A stretch of 64,000 nt of DNA from positions 434,001 through 498,000 of the forward strand of contig NZ_JAKMCP010000001.1 in NCBI RefSeq assembly GCF_022662105.1, in the 5' to 3' direction. Below are positions 1 to 10,068 of this stretch, piece after piece. The stretch is from Aestuariivivens sediminis (GTDB taxonomy: Bacteria; Bacteroidota; Bacteroidia; Flavobacteriales; Flavobacteriaceae). How positions within the stretch are numbered: position 1 is the first letter of the stretch; each line of letters starts with the position of its first letter. The position numbers and the translations under genes are program-made. The notes under the pieces are model-generated. The model was not told the DNA's origin. It saw nothing but the letters and a program-made list of their open reading frames with translations, and did not search any database.

Positions 1-23
1 ATAATAAACATTTAAATATCATC

Positions 24-595
24 ATGAGTAGATTATTACTTCTTTTGTTTGTGATGTCCATACTAGCTTGTTGTACTACTGAAACACCATTAAGAAAGAT
101 AAATTCTTTTAACGATCAATAGTTATTCAAAAAACTGAGGATTCGTTGGCTTCAACAGTGGCGTATAATGATTCTAATTGGAGGCCATTATCTGTACCTC
201 ATGATTATGTGATTGAAGGCCCTTTTAAACCTGATTATAATCTTAGAACTGGTGGTTTACCTATTTCTGAACACGCCTGGTATCGAAAATATTTCACTAT
301 TGATGGGATTGAAAAAGACAATGTTGTAACTCTTGAGTTCGATGGTATTATGAACAACTCTACCATTTTTATTAATGGTAAAAAGGTATATCACAGACCC
401 TACGGTTATATCGGCTCTCAAATAGATATAACGGCCTATATCAATTTTGGTGGAAATAATATCGTTGCTGTAAAAGTTAATCCTGAAGATTTATCTGCAA
501 GGGGGTATCCCGGTGCTGGAATATATAGAAATGTGCGGTTCGAAATAAAAATTCCTGTTCATGTAAAACATTGGGGCACTTATATTACAACTTAG
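24..595 (+). pseudogene. Decayed GH2 glycosidase, N-terminal part only
   Basis: This is the wreck of a secreted GH2 (beta-galactosidase-like) gene. An ATG at 24 opens a lipoprotein-type leader with an LACC lipobox and continues to a TAG at 120-122 just after residues INSFNDQ, where GH2 enzymes normally continue with a Trp. The homology resumes in another frame from about 125 to 595, giving the jelly-roll sugar-binding domain (YNDSNWR, VPHDYVIEG, AWYRKYF, FINGKKV, GAGIYRNV). It stops right after TYITT, where the middle and catalytic domains should begin. Intact GH2 proteins are about 800-1000 residues, so over three quarters is missing. The end lies 17 bp from the convergent sulfatase, which suggests a deletion junction. 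The nonsense codon, frameshift and truncation are seen directly; the family call rests on the motifs. It is not expected to make an active enzyme. Confidence 0.8.
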
Positions 596-612
596 CCACA
601 ATAGTCTATTTA

Positions 613-2064
613 TCATTTTTCTTCACCTACATTAGGTCTGTATTTTTCCCTTTCAAAGCCCTCAACACTCCAGGGAACAATATCCTTTTTTATAAGTGGT
701 GCCTCATGTTTTGGTAAATATTTTGCCAATTTCGCCTTTTGTTTTTCATATTCCGGTTTATTAGCTAAATTATACCATTCGTTTTTATCATTTTCGTGCG
801 AATACAACTCTTCGGAACCATCAAAATATCGAATATATCGCCAATTATTGCTTCTAACAGCATAATTCCCTCTTCCCCATGAAGTAATAGCAGGTTCTCC
901 GGTATGTTTCTCGGGTTTCTTAAGTAAAGGAACCAAACTAGTTCCATTGACATATTCCGGTATTTTCAGATCTACGAGTTCGCCAAGTGTTTTATAAATA
1001 TCAATCAAAGAAACAGGTTGATAGCAATCTTGCTTATTCTTCATTTTTATACGAGGATCATAAATAATAAACGGAACACGAGTCGCTTCTTCCCACAAAG
1101 TGAATTTCTTAAAACTCATTTTCTCTCCTAAATGGTATCCATGATCTGACCAAATTACAATAATAGTATTATCCGCATAAGGGCTTTTTTCCAGTTCATC
1201 CAATACACGACCAATGTTATAATCAGCCCACGAAATACAAGCAAGATAAGCACGTCTCACTTCATTCCATTTGTTTTCTTTATAGTAAAAAGAGCCGGAC
1301 TTTTTCATCTCTCTACCCACTTTTGGTATATCATCCAGATCATTCTTCAAAATTTCAGGCGAAGCAACTTCGTCTGGTAAAGCATCAAAAAACCGTACAG
1401 GAGCATCAAATGGTAAATGTGGCTTCACAATCCCGACTGCTAAAAAGAAAGGCTTTTCGTGCTTTTCTTTGAGAATATCAATACCATAAGATGCTACTTG
1501 GTGGTCAATATGCTCCTCGTCCGGATTTAGAGTTGCTCTAAATGACATCTTTCCTCCTTTACCATGATGATACCCCAAACCTTCTTTAAATTGTTTTTTT
1601 ATCGGTTTTGATTTAAAATATTCAGTCCATTCACGTTCATCATTAAAACTTCCGTGATGAATTTTACCGGCTCCATAAGTCGAATATCCGCTCTCTTTCA
1701 GGAAACGCGGTAAACTTATATACTTATCTGCCAGCTCATCATGTATTCCAAGCTCATAAAAAGGGTATAAGCCCGAATTAAATGGCTCAATTCCAAACAA
1801 AAGAGCATTCCTGCTTGGCGAACAAGCTGGCGCCGGACAATGTGCATTTGTAAAGCTTATTCCTTTCTTTGCCAGCTTGTCCAGACTTGGCGTTATTGCA
1901 TCAGGATGGCCTCCTAAAAAGCCGGTCCAGTCATTCATATCATCAATTGCGATGAATAAAATATTTGGTTTTTCGCTTTTTAACATATCTGCTTTTCTTT
2001 GTGCGAAAGCAAAAGATGAAAACAAAACAAAAGCGATTACAAAGAAATTCTGTTTGATATTCAT
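613..2064 (-). CDS. Secreted S1 sulfatase, iduronate-2-sulfatase-like
   Basis: This 483-residue S1 formylglycine sulfatase would hydrolyse sulfate esters on algal oligosaccharides. It has a Sec signal peptide (residues 1-21, ending AFA|Q) and no lipobox, so it is probably periplasmic. The metal-binding DD is at 41-42, the active-site Cys is C81 in CSPSR, and there is a late SDHGYHLGE motif for Ca2+ and sulfate binding. The DDMNDW opening and SDHGYHLGEK resemble iduronate-2-sulfatase-type enzymes (SulfAtlas S1_7 is my best guess). One oddity: the signature ends LLFG where most S1 enzymes have LLTG. It is the promoter-distal gene of a minus-strand run of sulfatases and faces the GH2 relic. Maturation needs an anSME-type enzyme, which is not in this window. 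Substrate is unknown; the neighbours suggest an ulvan-like polymer. Confidence 0.9.
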   Translation of the reverse strand: MNIKQNFFVIAFVLFSSFAFAQRKADMLKSEKPNILFIAIDDMNDWTGFLGGHPDAITPSLDKLAKKGISFTNAHCPAPACSPSRNALLFGIEPFNSGLYPFYELGIHDELADKYISLPRFLKESGYSTYGAGKIHHGSFNDEREWTEYFKSKPIKKQFKEGLGYHHGKGGKMSFRATLNPDEEHIDHQVASYGIDILKEKHEKPFFLAVGIVKPHLPFDAPVRFFDALPDEVASPEILKNDLDDIPKVGREMKKSGSFYYKENKWNEVRRAYLACISWADYNIGRVLDELEKSPYADNTIIVIWSDHGYHLGEKMSFKKFTLWEEATRVPFIIYDPRIKMKNKQDCYQPVSLIDIYKTLGELVDLKIPEYVNGTSLVPLLKKPEKHTGEPAITSWGRGNYAVRSNNWRYIRYFDGSEELYSHENDKNEWYNLANKPEYEKQKAKLAKYLPKHEAPLIKKDIVPWSVEGFEREKYRPNVGEEK

Positions 2065-2290
2065 AAGTTTTATTTTTTAAATTTTAATTTATTATGATTT
2101 TTTACACACTGTCTTTATAAGCTGCTGTTACTTTCCTGTCAAGTTATAAGAAATTAAAGCGTTCTAAACCCCTTAATTTCAATACTGTATCGGCTAATGC
2201 TTTTCATAGGATACATTGTTGTGTTTAGTAATTTATCGATTATTCACATATTGTCCATATAAGTGTTAACTTTTAAATATGTAAATATTA

Positions 2291-3895
2291 TTATTTTTCA
2301 ACGAAAGGAGGTTTTTCAAAAGTCTGACCGTCTCCACTAACCCGAGGGTCTCCAGTGGCTTTTAGATTATCTATAAGACGTTTATGGAGTTTCTTCTGCA
2401 CGTCTGCGTATTCTATCTTATCTGCAACATTATAGAGATAATCAGGATCTTTTCGAAGATCGTACAGTTCCTCCATCGGCCTTTTTCCAAAACCCAAGAG
2501 CCAATGCATTTCCCATTCTTTTTGTTTACGATTCTTAATCATCCATGCTTTTGTGGGACTGGCATCCAAATCTGAATAAGAAACAGATGTATTATTTTCC
2601 AACTCTGCAAAAGACGGTTCAGAACCTGTTCCATCAAGTCCAAAAGGAGTACCCATTGGCTCTCTGTCAGGAGCAAAATTTATGATATATAAAAAATCCT
2701 TAGTACTAATTGCTCTTTGAGGATAAGGTAAATTTCCCTCTCGGGCTTTAGCAACATGGCGTTCTCTGCCTACAATCACATAATCCCGTGTAGAATCAAT
2801 AAGTCCGCTTTTATCAGACTGGAGCAGAGAGACAATACTTTTGCCAGTCATGCATTCCGGAATTGGTTGGTCCGCCAGTTCAAGGAATGTGGGTGCCAAA
2901 TCCATCAAATTAATAAAATCATCTACATATCTGCCTGCAGGAGCATGTCCTGGCCATTGCACAAGAAGAGGAACCTTTGTGCCGAAAGGATAAAGATTGC
3001 ATTTACCACGTGGCATACCAGGAATACCATGATCGCCACTAATTACAATAATGGTATTTTCCCTCTCTCCCATAACTTCTAATTCTTTCAGAAACAATTC
3101 CAGAACAGCGTCTAAAGCCAGTACTTCACCGAGATAGTCAGTCATATCCTCCCTCACTACATGCACATCGGGTAGAAATTCAGGCATCTTTCCTTTAAGG
3201 CTATCAGGTTCTAATCCCCATAACATTTTCCCCGAACCTTTGACCCATTTTCTGTGGGTGTTGGTAGGACCAAACCAATAACAAAATGATTTATTGTCCT
3301 TACGATCGGCAATAAAATCTCTGAAATTCTGAATGACTTCCTTATAGATTTCAGTCTTTGCTTCATCAATTAATTTACCTCTCGCAACCATTTTGGTTAC
3401 ATTTTGTGAAAAATTGTTGAATCGTCTTCCCGCATTTGCATATTCATACTTTTTTCCACCATAAGGAGCATCCTTGGGAGTACCGGGACTCCATACTTTA
3501 TAAGTGTAACCAATATGATATCCGGCATCTCTTAACAAAAGAGGATAACTTGGAATATTCGAGTCCCACTTTGCTCCCGTAAGAATAGCACCAGTACCAG
3601 TACGATAAAAGTATTGCCCTGAAAGTAAAGAACTACGACTGGGAGTACAGGAAGGAGATGTTACATGGGCATTATTAAAAATCACTCCTTTTTTTGCGAA
3701 CTGGTCAATTGTAGGAGTTCTAAATGACTGATTGGGTGGAAAAGAATTATATACACTCGCATATTCACCCCAGTCGTCTGCGAAAAAAAAGAATATATTT
3801 GGTGGCCTTTCTTCTGATTTATTTTGAGCAAATAATATTGAAGGAAATAGTATAATGACCATCAAAACAACTCTAATTCTTTCTTTTATACTCAT
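2291..3895 (-). CDS. Secreted S1 sulfatase, heparan N-sulfatase-like (S1_8-type)
   Basis: A 534-residue sulfatase, starting at the ATG at 3895, which gives a clean Sec signal peptide (MSIKERIR... to LFA|Q). The in-frame ATG at 3943 would add 16 residues ahead of it and is less likely. The DD pair is at 40-41, the active-site Cys is C83 in CTPSR (followed by SSLLSG), and a [13 protein letters not shown] motif follows late in the chain. The short SGDHG-IPMPRGK arrangement and the [11 protein letters not shown] stretch resemble sulfoglucosamine sulfohydrolase-type enzymes, often classed S1_8; that subfamily occurs in known ulvan loci. It lies in the same direction as the two neighbouring sulfatases but is separated from the next by relic DNA, so a shared transcript is uncertain. 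The family is sure; substrate and subfamily are inferred. Confidence 0.88.
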   Translation of the reverse strand: MSIKERIRVVLMVIILFPSILFAQNKSEERPPNIFFFFADDWGEYASVYNSFPPNQSFRTPTIDQFAKKGVIFNNAHVTSPSCTPSRSSLLSGQYFYRTGTGAILTGAKWDSNIPSYPLLLRDAGYHIGYTYKVWSPGTPKDAPYGGKKYEYANAGRRFNNFSQNVTKMVARGKLIDEAKTEIYKEVIQNFRDFIADRKDNKSFCYWFGPTNTHRKWVKGSGKMLWGLEPDSLKGKMPEFLPDVHVVREDMTDYLGEVLALDAVLELFLKELEVMGERENTIIVISGDHGIPGMPRGKCNLYPFGTKVPLLVQWPGHAPAGRYVDDFINLMDLAPTFLELADQPIPECMTGKSIVSLLQSDKSGLIDSTRDYVIVGRERHVAKAREGNLPYPQRAISTKDFLYIINFAPDREPMGTPFGLDGTGSEPSFAELENNTSVSYSDLDASPTKAWMIKNRKQKEWEMHWLLGFGKRPMEELYDLRKDPDYLYNVADKIEYADVQKKLHKRLIDNLKATGDPRVSGDGQTFEKPPFVEK

Positions 3896-3933
3896 AATGC
3901 ATCTTTTTAAAATTACACAAGATTTAATAATTA

Positions 3934-4083
3934 TTAAACACAACGCGTGTGAATACGCAGTGCAAGCTTAACATCTACAGATTTTTCTTTTACTTCTAAT
4001 TTAACGATCTCAAAATATTCAAATATTTCTTCTGGTAAAACCAATTTTATTAGTTCGCGGAAATAATCATTTTTTGGGTTCAT
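3934..4083 (-). pseudogene. Fragment of an ISAon1-type transposase N-terminus
   Basis: A 49-codon minus-strand frame begins MNPKNDYFRELIKLVLPEEI and continues EYFEIVKLEVKEK. Bacteroidetes ISAon1-family transposases (or their separate N-terminal ORF) open in a very similar way, with a short helix followed by an LPE-hydrophobic stretch and conserved F/I/V residues. The homology stops after about 38 residues and the frame ends at 3934, so only the first third of that N-terminal domain survives. No terminal inverted repeats or rest of the transposase are visible. The frame is seen directly; assignment to the transposon family is from memory and moderately confident. It suggests that an insertion sequence once disturbed the gap between the two sulfatase genes. 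Confidence 0.5.
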
Positions 4084-4149
4084 AATGTTAAAGATTTTGG
4101 TAACAGATAAACAAATTATTACAATTCCCTCAACTTTTTAAAATGATCC

Positions 4150-4321
4150 CTTATAATCTCCTGGACGAATTGCGCAATCAGCTTTCATCCCTGTCTACTC
4201 ATGGTAATGAGGATAGTTCCAATAAAGATTTCGATTAAAATAAGGTTTCTTTTTGACTATGAGCTAAATGAGTTAAAAACAATAGTATTACAACCAAGCA
4301 AGGTGCTAATTCGTTTTTCAT
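4150..4321 (-). pseudogene. Relic of an internally deleted sulfatase gene
   Basis: An ATG at 4321, only 2 bp beyond the stop of the upstream sulfatase, encodes a 28-residue peptide with a good Sec signal (MKNELAPCLVVILL... to LAHSQ) and stops at 4235. Overlapping it in another frame is NRNLYWNYPHYHE, then after a stop CAIRPGDYK. That is the C-terminal hallmark of arylsulfatases (LYWHYPHYH followed by A-I-R-GDYKLIE). A signal peptide and a sulfatase C-terminal motif within 170 bp imply that a sulfatase gene lost roughly 400 codons plus frame. The peptide and motifs are read directly; the deletion history is inference. Its position just behind the upstream gene suggests it was once the next gene of the same operon. 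Confidence 0.65.
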
Positions 4322-4323
4322 AA

Positions 4324-5946
4324 TCAATGTTTTTTATTTTCTTTTGTAATTTCAATAAAATGCTTATCCAGCTCTTCAGAGTCTTTATATTTAACACGTA
4401 GTTCTGTCAGCTTAATTTTGAGTTCGTTTACAATATCATTGTAATCAGGATCATCATATATACTATTCATTTCCTGTGGATCTTTTTTACGATCATATAA
4501 TTCCCATTCATCAACATCGTGATAAAAGTGAACCAACTTATATTCTTTGTTTACTATACCATAATGCCGTTTTACTTTATGTACACCGGGATACTCATAA
4601 TAATGGTAATATACAGCATCTCTGGTCCAAAGTTTATTATTCCCCTTTAGTAATGGCATCAGACTTTCGCCTTGCATTGAAGCTGGAGATTTTATTTGTG
4701 CAGCCTCTAAAAAAGTTTGTGCAAAATCTAGGTTCTGCACCATCTCATCACAGGTGGCACCTGCTTTAATTTTATTTGGCCAACGAATTAATAAGGGGGT
4801 TTTAAACGATTCATCATAAATAAACCGTTTATCAAACCAACCATGTTCACCAAGGTAAAATCCCTGATCGGAAGTATATACAACAATTGTATTTTCAGAT
4901 AATCCATTCTCATCCAAATAATCTAATACCCGACCAACATTGTCATCAACAGACGAAATGCATCCTAAATAATCCTGCATATAACGTTGATATTTCCATC
5001 TCATTTTTTCCTCATTACTCATTGCTGGCCAATTTGCTTTAAAAAAGTCATTGATCAAATCTAAAGTAGGTTCATATAAAGCGCGTTGCTCTTCATTAGC
5101 CCGACTATACCGACTGTAAAAACCATCCTTATATTCCCACACTTTCGGCTTAACTTTATCCATGCTTTTAAGTGTTTCAGGTCTGATTTTACTATCATGA
5201 CTATACCCCATATGTTTCAGTAAATTCATTTCAGCCGATTTTGCAGCAGTACCTCTATTTTTGTAATCGTCGAATAAAGTAATAGGTTCCGGGAACACTT
5301 TATTAGAAAACTCTTTAAACTTTTTAGGACTTGGCCACCATGGTCTATGGGGCGCTTTGTGCAGATACATAAGCATAAAAGGCTTTTCTTTAGAACGTTT
5401 TTTATCCAGCCAGTTTATCGCTAAATCTGTGATGATATCAGTTACATAGCCCGTAATAGTAGTATCTCCATTTTTTGTAATGAAATCGGGGTTTAAATAA
5501 TTCCCCTGCCCCGGCAAAATCATAAATTCATCAACTCCTTTTGGATTATTTCCAAAATGCAATTTCCCAAACATAGCTGTCGCATATCCTTCTTTCTGAA
5601 ACAGCTGTGGAAATGTTACTTGTGTTGTATCAAAAGGAAGTGAATTGTTTATTTTTCCATTGATATGTGTATGCGTACCTGTAAGAATTGTAGCTCTTGA
5701 AGGGGCACAAATAGAATTGCTCACACAAGCATTTGTAAAAAGCATGCCTTCATTAGCAATGCGGTCGATATTAGGGGTTTTAATTAAATGATCGCTGTAT
5801 GCACTAATCGCCTGATAAGCATGATCATCAGACATAATAAATACTATATTAGGCCTTTTAAAAGTTTCCTTTTCATCCTCTTTTAAAACTCCACATGAAG
5901 CAAATAAAATTAATCCTGTTAAATAAATTATTATTTTATGCTTCAT
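4324..5946 (-). CDS. Sulfatase lipoprotein, N-acetylglucosamine-6-sulfatase-like
   Basis: A 540-residue S1 sulfatase predicted to be a lipoprotein: the leader ends LILFASC with lipobox Cys C18. I chose the ATG at 5946; the longer frame would have to start at a TTG at 5958. DD is at 40-41, the active-site Cys is C80 in CAPSR with a canonical ATILTG tail, and TSDQGFYLGEHG lies in the C-terminal half. CAPSRATILTG with FDKRF-YDESFKTPLLIRWP is typical of the glucosamine-6-sulfatase/choline-sulfatase-like group. An insertion of about 60 residues (around residues 240-300, rich in Lys and Glu) separates the two conserved halves. It lies between a SusD relic upstream and a sulfatase relic downstream. 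Lipidation suggests outer-membrane or periplasmic membrane attachment. Exact sulfate position and sugar are unknown. Confidence 0.88.
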   Translation of the reverse strand: MKHKIIIYLTGLILFASCGVLKEDEKETFKRPNIVFIMSDDHAYQAISAYSDHLIKTPNIDRIANEGMLFTNACVSNSICAPSRATILTGTHTHINGKINNSLPFDTTQVTFPQLFQKEGYATAMFGKLHFGNNPKGVDEFMILPGQGNYLNPDFITKNGDTTITGYVTDIITDLAINWLDKKRSKEKPFMLMYLHKAPHRPWWPSPKKFKEFSNKVFPEPITLFDDYKNRGTAAKSAEMNLLKHMGYSHDSKIRPETLKSMDKVKPKVWEYKDGFYSRYSRANEEQRALYEPTLDLINDFFKANWPAMSNEEKMRWKYQRYMQDYLGCISSVDDNVGRVLDYLDENGLSENTIVVYTSDQGFYLGEHGWFDKRFIYDESFKTPLLIRWPNKIKAGATCDEMVQNLDFAQTFLEAAQIKSPASMQGESLMPLLKGNNKLWTRDAVYYHYYEYPGVHKVKRHYGIVNKEYKLVHFYHDVDEWELYDRKKDPQEMNSIYDDPDYNDIVNELKIKLTELRVKYKDSEELDKHFIEITKENKKH

Positions 5947-5968
5947 CTTTATATACAATTAAATAAAA

Positions 5969-6178
5969 TTAGTTAAAATTTATAGAATGACTATATTGAT
6001 ACGCATTGGCTGTTCCATTTAATTCATTTTCGCACTCAGCAGCCATTAAAAATACATCGGCTAACCTAAATACCAGTCTATTATCTCCATGGTTGAACCT
6101 TGGCGACGAGTCCAAGTCCAAATTCCATATTTTGAGCATATCAGGAAAATTAAGTTCAAACCCTAAATAGCTTTGTTC
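5969..6178 (-). pseudogene. SusD/RagB C-terminal fragment
   Basis: A 69-codon minus-strand frame with no start codon reads FPDMLKIWNLDLDSSPRF, then NRLVFRLADVFLMAAEC and ENELNG. The RLADV-LMAAE-NELNG block is diagnostic for the conserved C-terminal region of SusD/RagB outer-membrane glycan-binding lipoproteins. The tail (NAYQYSHSINFN, stop at 5969) departs from the family, and nothing of the other ~400 residues remains; upstream DNA to 6279 is broken in all frames. The fragment ends 22 bp before the start of the sulfatase lipoprotein and shares its strand. It therefore marks a lost SusCD pair that once headed this sulfatase group. The frame is seen directly and the family call is confident. 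Confidence 0.75.
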
Positions 6179-6279
6179 TTTTTTATTCTAATGGTTTTAT
6201 AATCCGGACTCCTAAACATTTTTATCCTAAAATTTATGATTAAAGCCATAACCCAAGACATTTTATTAAAATCCTACAT

Positions 6280-9200
6280 TTAAAATGAATTCATTTTTAA
6301 ACTAATTACGTGCTTTCCTGGTTCTAATCTTACAGTATCGAATACAGTGGGTACTTTCTTGCCGTTATGTATTACATCCGTACCTTTCAAATTCATTAAT
6401 GAAAATTCGGCCACCGTATTGCCCGGAATTTCAAGGTTATATGTTTGCACACTTGAAGTCTCATATCTATATTCAGCCTTAATGGTCCCTCTAACCGTTG
6501 GTACCTGTATTTTGCTGTATTTCAACTTACTCAATTGTGGCTTGATAATAGCAATTCCGTAACCAGGTGTTTTTGGCTTGATGCCCCACAAACCTCTGGG
6601 AATGACGTTGGCAGGCACCGCACCCCAGGCATGGTTCCAATCCAAATTGTTCTTGTATTTTAAATCCCAGGCCTCGAGGGTAATGGTAGACCCTATACGT
6701 ATCATGTTATACCAACTTCTTTCAGCGGTACTTGTCAATAAATCTAATGCATAATCTGCTTCGTCGGCGTTGTATAAGCCATCCATCAAAAACTGAGAGC
6801 CATATACACTACAAGCCATTCCACGTGATTTCACAAAATCGACAACAGAGTCTAAGTGTTCGTCAGGTACCAGTCCAAAAGCCAGGGGCATCATATTGGC
6901 ATGCAATGATGCGTGGTCTGTACCAATACCGTCCACATAAATGCCTCGTTCCTTATCAAACATCTGTTCGTTAACTGCTTTTTTTGCTTTAGCTGCCCGT
7001 AACTCAAAATCTAAAACTTCTTGGGTTTTTCCAAGAATTTGAGCAAACTCAGCCATTATTTTCATATTCTCATAGTAAAAGGCATTGATTACTGTATTAT
7101 AAGGCTTAAATACATAACCATCACGTTCCCCTTTGTTCGTTGGATCTCCTCCCCAACCTGCAGATGGCCAATCTACAATATCTGTTAAAGGCTTATTGTA
7201 ACCGGGTTTAAAACCAAGTTTATACATAAATTCTTCATCTACCTTAGTTGAAGTAATTAAGCCATCTTCATTAGACAATTCGTAAAGTGTTTTATGCTTT
7301 AAATCTTCATAATACTTTTCAATAAGTTCGGTATTGCCGGTATACATATAATCCGCATACAACAATAAAGCCACATGTTGTTGCCACTCTGTGGGCCACG
7401 TTGGATGTTCCATAAAGTACTCTATGGTTCGTCTGGCCATAGCATACTCCCTGTCTGTGGTATAATGGCTTAACTGATTTAGGTAAGCATCTGCTTCATA
7501 AGGTATACGCTCTCTATCCCCATCTACGTATAACCCGTTGAAAGTGGTTGCTTTAATGGAGTATTTACATAAATCCCAAACTTGATTCAAAATAGCATTG
7601 TTACTTTCAAAACTACTGGCATCATCATCCCAGAAGGTACGATGTCTTAACTGCTCAAAATCATCAGCTTTTAAAGGTATTTGGGCACCCTCGACTTCAG
7701 CATACCTGAAAGGCATTAATACCGGAAAACCTTCAGGTAATGCTATGGCTTTATCAGGTAATGTATTACGTTCATCAGGTTTAATTTGAATCTGATATTT
7801 TCTTTGATTGGGAGTTACATCCACCTTTATGTCCTGATACCGGATATGGCTCTTTATAAAAGGTTCTCTGTTAATATTCTCACCTTCTAATTGCTCCCCA
7901 ATTCTAACTGTTATTGTATGTGGCTGTTTAGCCTCGTAATTAAAATCGATAGTTGCAAATGCCGCCTTGCCAAAATCCATAAAATAGAAATCCCCTCTAT
8001 TTTCAAATCTTACAGGTTTTATGCGGTCTACTACAAACTTGTTTTCAGTTGAAATAATGTAACTGTCACTTTTCCCTGTAGTGAATTGTTGTGCTTCTGA
8101 ATAATCAACCAGCCTATTTTCTTCATCCCAAATGCGCACCTTCCAATAATAAGTAGTGCCAATTTTCAGAGGATTACCATGATACGCAACATTTGTAGAT
8201 TGTGTTGAAGCGACGCGCTCACTATCCCAAAGATCACCGTTATTCGCATCGATAATGTCTTTACTAGAAGCAACCAAAATTTGATAGGCCGATTGAAACT
8301 TGGAACCAAGAGGTACCGCCCAGCCAAATTCTGGTTTCAAGTCGAGTATTTTGACTTCCGTTTCTGGCTCTCTAATAAGTTCTACGGTAAGATCTTTTGG
8401 TGCCTCACGGTATGGATTGCTATATTTCTTAATTAATTCATCTGTTTTTGATCTTAATTTATCGGCTACATCCTTAAATTTTTTATTTCCGATTAAGTTA
8501 TTGATTTCCCGAGGATCTTTTTTGAGATTGTAAAGTTCTTCGATTGTTTTATCATTTACGTACCTGAAATATTTCCATTCTTCGGTACGAACCCCTTCAC
8601 TTGGGGGTATACTTACGAAATCCCAGATATGTTCAATTAAAATGGTATCCCGATTGATGCTTTTCGTTTCTTGTTTTACAATGGGCATCAAACTTTTACC
8701 TTGCCAGGTGTCAGGGGATTTTATTCCAGCTATATCCGCAATAGTAGAAGGCACATCAATATTCAAAGCCATTTCGTCAATGTCCTGATGCTTATCCACT
8801 CTCGGGTCATATACAATTAACGGCACACGAATTGAATTATCGTACATCAACCATTTTCCGGCTAATTGCCGTTCACCCAGAAAATAACCATTATCCCCCA
8901 TTAAAATGATTACCGTATTTTTATCCAGGCCTTTTTCCTTTAACTTTTCTCGAATCTTTTTGATTTCCAAATCGATTCCAGAAATCATACGATAATAGCC
9001 TTTTAAGCTGTGTTGATACTTTTCCGGAGTATCAAATCGCCAAGTCCAGCGTAATCTATTAAATCCATCCCGCACGTTTTGGGGGAGTTCCAAAAAATAT
9101 GTTTCCTCATCAAGAACAGGTTCCGGAATTGTGGTGTTTTCGAGTAATTTATCACTTTCTGCTTGCCAAAAATATTGTTCTGGTGCGCCATCATGTGCAT

Positions 9201-9807
9201 GTGGTGCACTAAAACTTAAGGATAAACAAAACGGTTTTTGGGTTGTAGCATTCTTATCAATAAAATCCAGGGCTTGCTGACCCGTATATCTGGTTAGGTG
9301 AACAGTATCATTGTCAATGGTTTTATAGAAGTATCCCCTTCGATCTTTATACTGATTATTTCTATCATAAGATTCGTATTCATCAAATTGTCTATCCAAA
9401 TCATCATATCGAACTCCATACTTACCAAAAAACCCAGTATAATAGCCATTATTTTTAAGTACTGCCGGATATGCGTTTGCCATAAATTCCTCTCTAACAT
9501 TTCCAGTCTGAAAATTAAAGTTGTGCGATCGTTCATGTAGTCCTGTAAAAATACTTGCCCTGCTTGCCGCACATATAGGTGTAGTGACCATGGCGGTATT
9601 GAAGTATGTGCCTAATTCTGCCAACTTATCCATTTCGGGTGTTTCAACATACGTGTTTCCGACATATCCGATTGCATCAGAACGTTGATCATCCGTTAAA
9701 ATAAAAATAATGTTTGGTCTTTCTTGAGCATTTATGTGTTGTACAATCAATAAATCAAGACCTAAAAACAGAATAATAAGAACAATATGAAAATCTCTAA
9801 TGTGCAT
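6280..9807 (-). CDS. Bimodular S1 sulfatase - GH78 alpha-L-rhamnosidase
   Basis: An 1175-residue secreted fusion of two enzymes. Residues 1-28 form a signal peptide ending INA|Q. Residues ~30-465 are an S1 sulfatase with DD at 39-40, C79 in CAASR and a later [11 protein letters not shown] motif; the third signature position is Ala rather than Pro, an accepted variant of the formylglycine motif. From about residue 468 the chain becomes a GH78 rhamnosidase: fibronectin-like and jelly-roll domains ([10 protein letters not shown]), then an (alpha/alpha)6 barrel with [12 protein letters not shown] near 769 and the SAGWGGDP and LEAWDLKY stretches. Such a sulfatase-GH78 fusion (S1_25 type) is known from the ulvan locus of Formosa agariphila, where desulfation of rhamnose-3-sulfate is coupled to rhamnose release. 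By analogy it should act on sulfated rhamnose at the non-reducing end of oligosaccharides; that specificity is inferred. Confidence 0.9.
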   Translation of the reverse strand: MHIRDFHIVLIILFLGLDLLIVQHINAQERPNIIFILTDDQRSDAIGYVGNTYVETPEMDKLAELGTYFNTAMVTTPICAASRASIFTGLHERSHNFNFQTGNVREEFMANAYPAVLKNNGYYTGFFGKYGVRYDDLDRQFDEYESYDRNNQYKDRRGYFYKTIDNDTVHLTRYTGQQALDFIDKNATTQKPFCLSLSFSAPHAHDGAPEQYFWQAESDKLLENTTIPEPVLDEETYFLELPQNVRDGFNRLRWTWRFDTPEKYQHSLKGYYRMISGIDLEIKKIREKLKEKGLDKNTVIILMGDNGYFLGERQLAGKWLMYDNSIRVPLIVYDPRVDKHQDIDEMALNIDVPSTIADIAGIKSPDTWQGKSLMPIVKQETKSINRDTILIEHIWDFVSIPPSEGVRTEEWKYFRYVNDKTIEELYNLKKDPREINNLIGNKKFKDVADKLRSKTDELIKKYSNPYREAPKDLTVELIREPETEVKILDLKPEFGWAVPLGSKFQSAYQILVASSKDIIDANNGDLWDSERVASTQSTNVAYHGNPLKIGTTYYWKVRIWDEENRLVDYSEAQQFTTGKSDSYIISTENKFVVDRIKPVRFENRGDFYFMDFGKAAFATIDFNYEAKQPHTITVRIGEQLEGENINREPFIKSHIRYQDIKVDVTPNQRKYQIQIKPDERNTLPDKAIALPEGFPVLMPFRYAEVEGAQIPLKADDFEQLRHRTFWDDDASSFESNNAILNQVWDLCKYSIKATTFNGLYVDGDRERIPYEADAYLNQLSHYTTDREYAMARRTIEYFMEHPTWPTEWQQHVALLLYADYMYTGNTELIEKYYEDLKHKTLYELSNEDGLITSTKVDEEFMYKLGFKPGYNKPLTDIVDWPSAGWGGDPTNKGERDGYVFKPYNTVINAFYYENMKIMAEFAQILGKTQEVLDFELRAAKAKKAVNEQMFDKERGIYVDGIGTDHASLHANMMPLAFGLVPDEHLDSVVDFVKSRGMACSVYGSQFLMDGLYNADEADYALDLLTSTAERSWYNMIRIGSTITLEAWDLKYKNNLDWNHAWGAVPANVIPRGLWGIKPKTPGYGIAIIKPQLSKLKYSKIQVPTVRGTIKAEYRYETSSVQTYNLEIPGNTVAEFSLMNLKGTDVIHNGKKVPTVFDTVRLEPGKHVISLKMNSF

Positions 9808-10024
9808 TTAATACATCGAAAATATACAGCAATTAATAAAAATTTTTATAAAAATAACATTTTACCTTTTTAAAGGTATCCCTTAGTATCCTGAAAAAAA
9901 TCTTAACCTTCTAGGATTTCAATAGACCAAGACCGAATTAATAATTTGTTGGAATCGGAATTAAATAAATGATATGACCCACGGATTTTCGAGAAAGCTT
10001 ATTTATGATACAATTACCGGAAGC

Positions 10025-10041
10025 CCCACATTAAACCCCTG
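10025..10041 (+). repeat. Direct repeat, left copy flanking HTH/NTase module
   Basis: The 17-bp sequence CCCACATTAAACCCCTG occurs here and identically at 11707-11723. In both places it runs into a T-rich tract after a GGG (GGGTTTTTTGG here). The two copies bracket the two-gene module at 10371-11619. Confidence 0.75.
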
Positions 10042-10068
10042 TAAACATTTGTTTTGCAGGGTTTTTTG
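10037..10068 (+). terminator. Rho-independent terminator-like hairpin
   Basis: CCCTG at 10037-10041 pairs with CAGGG at 10057-10061. An inner AAAC/GTTT pairing extends the stem, and six T residues follow. It points along the plus strand although no plus-strand gene lies directly upstream. Confidence 0.6.
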
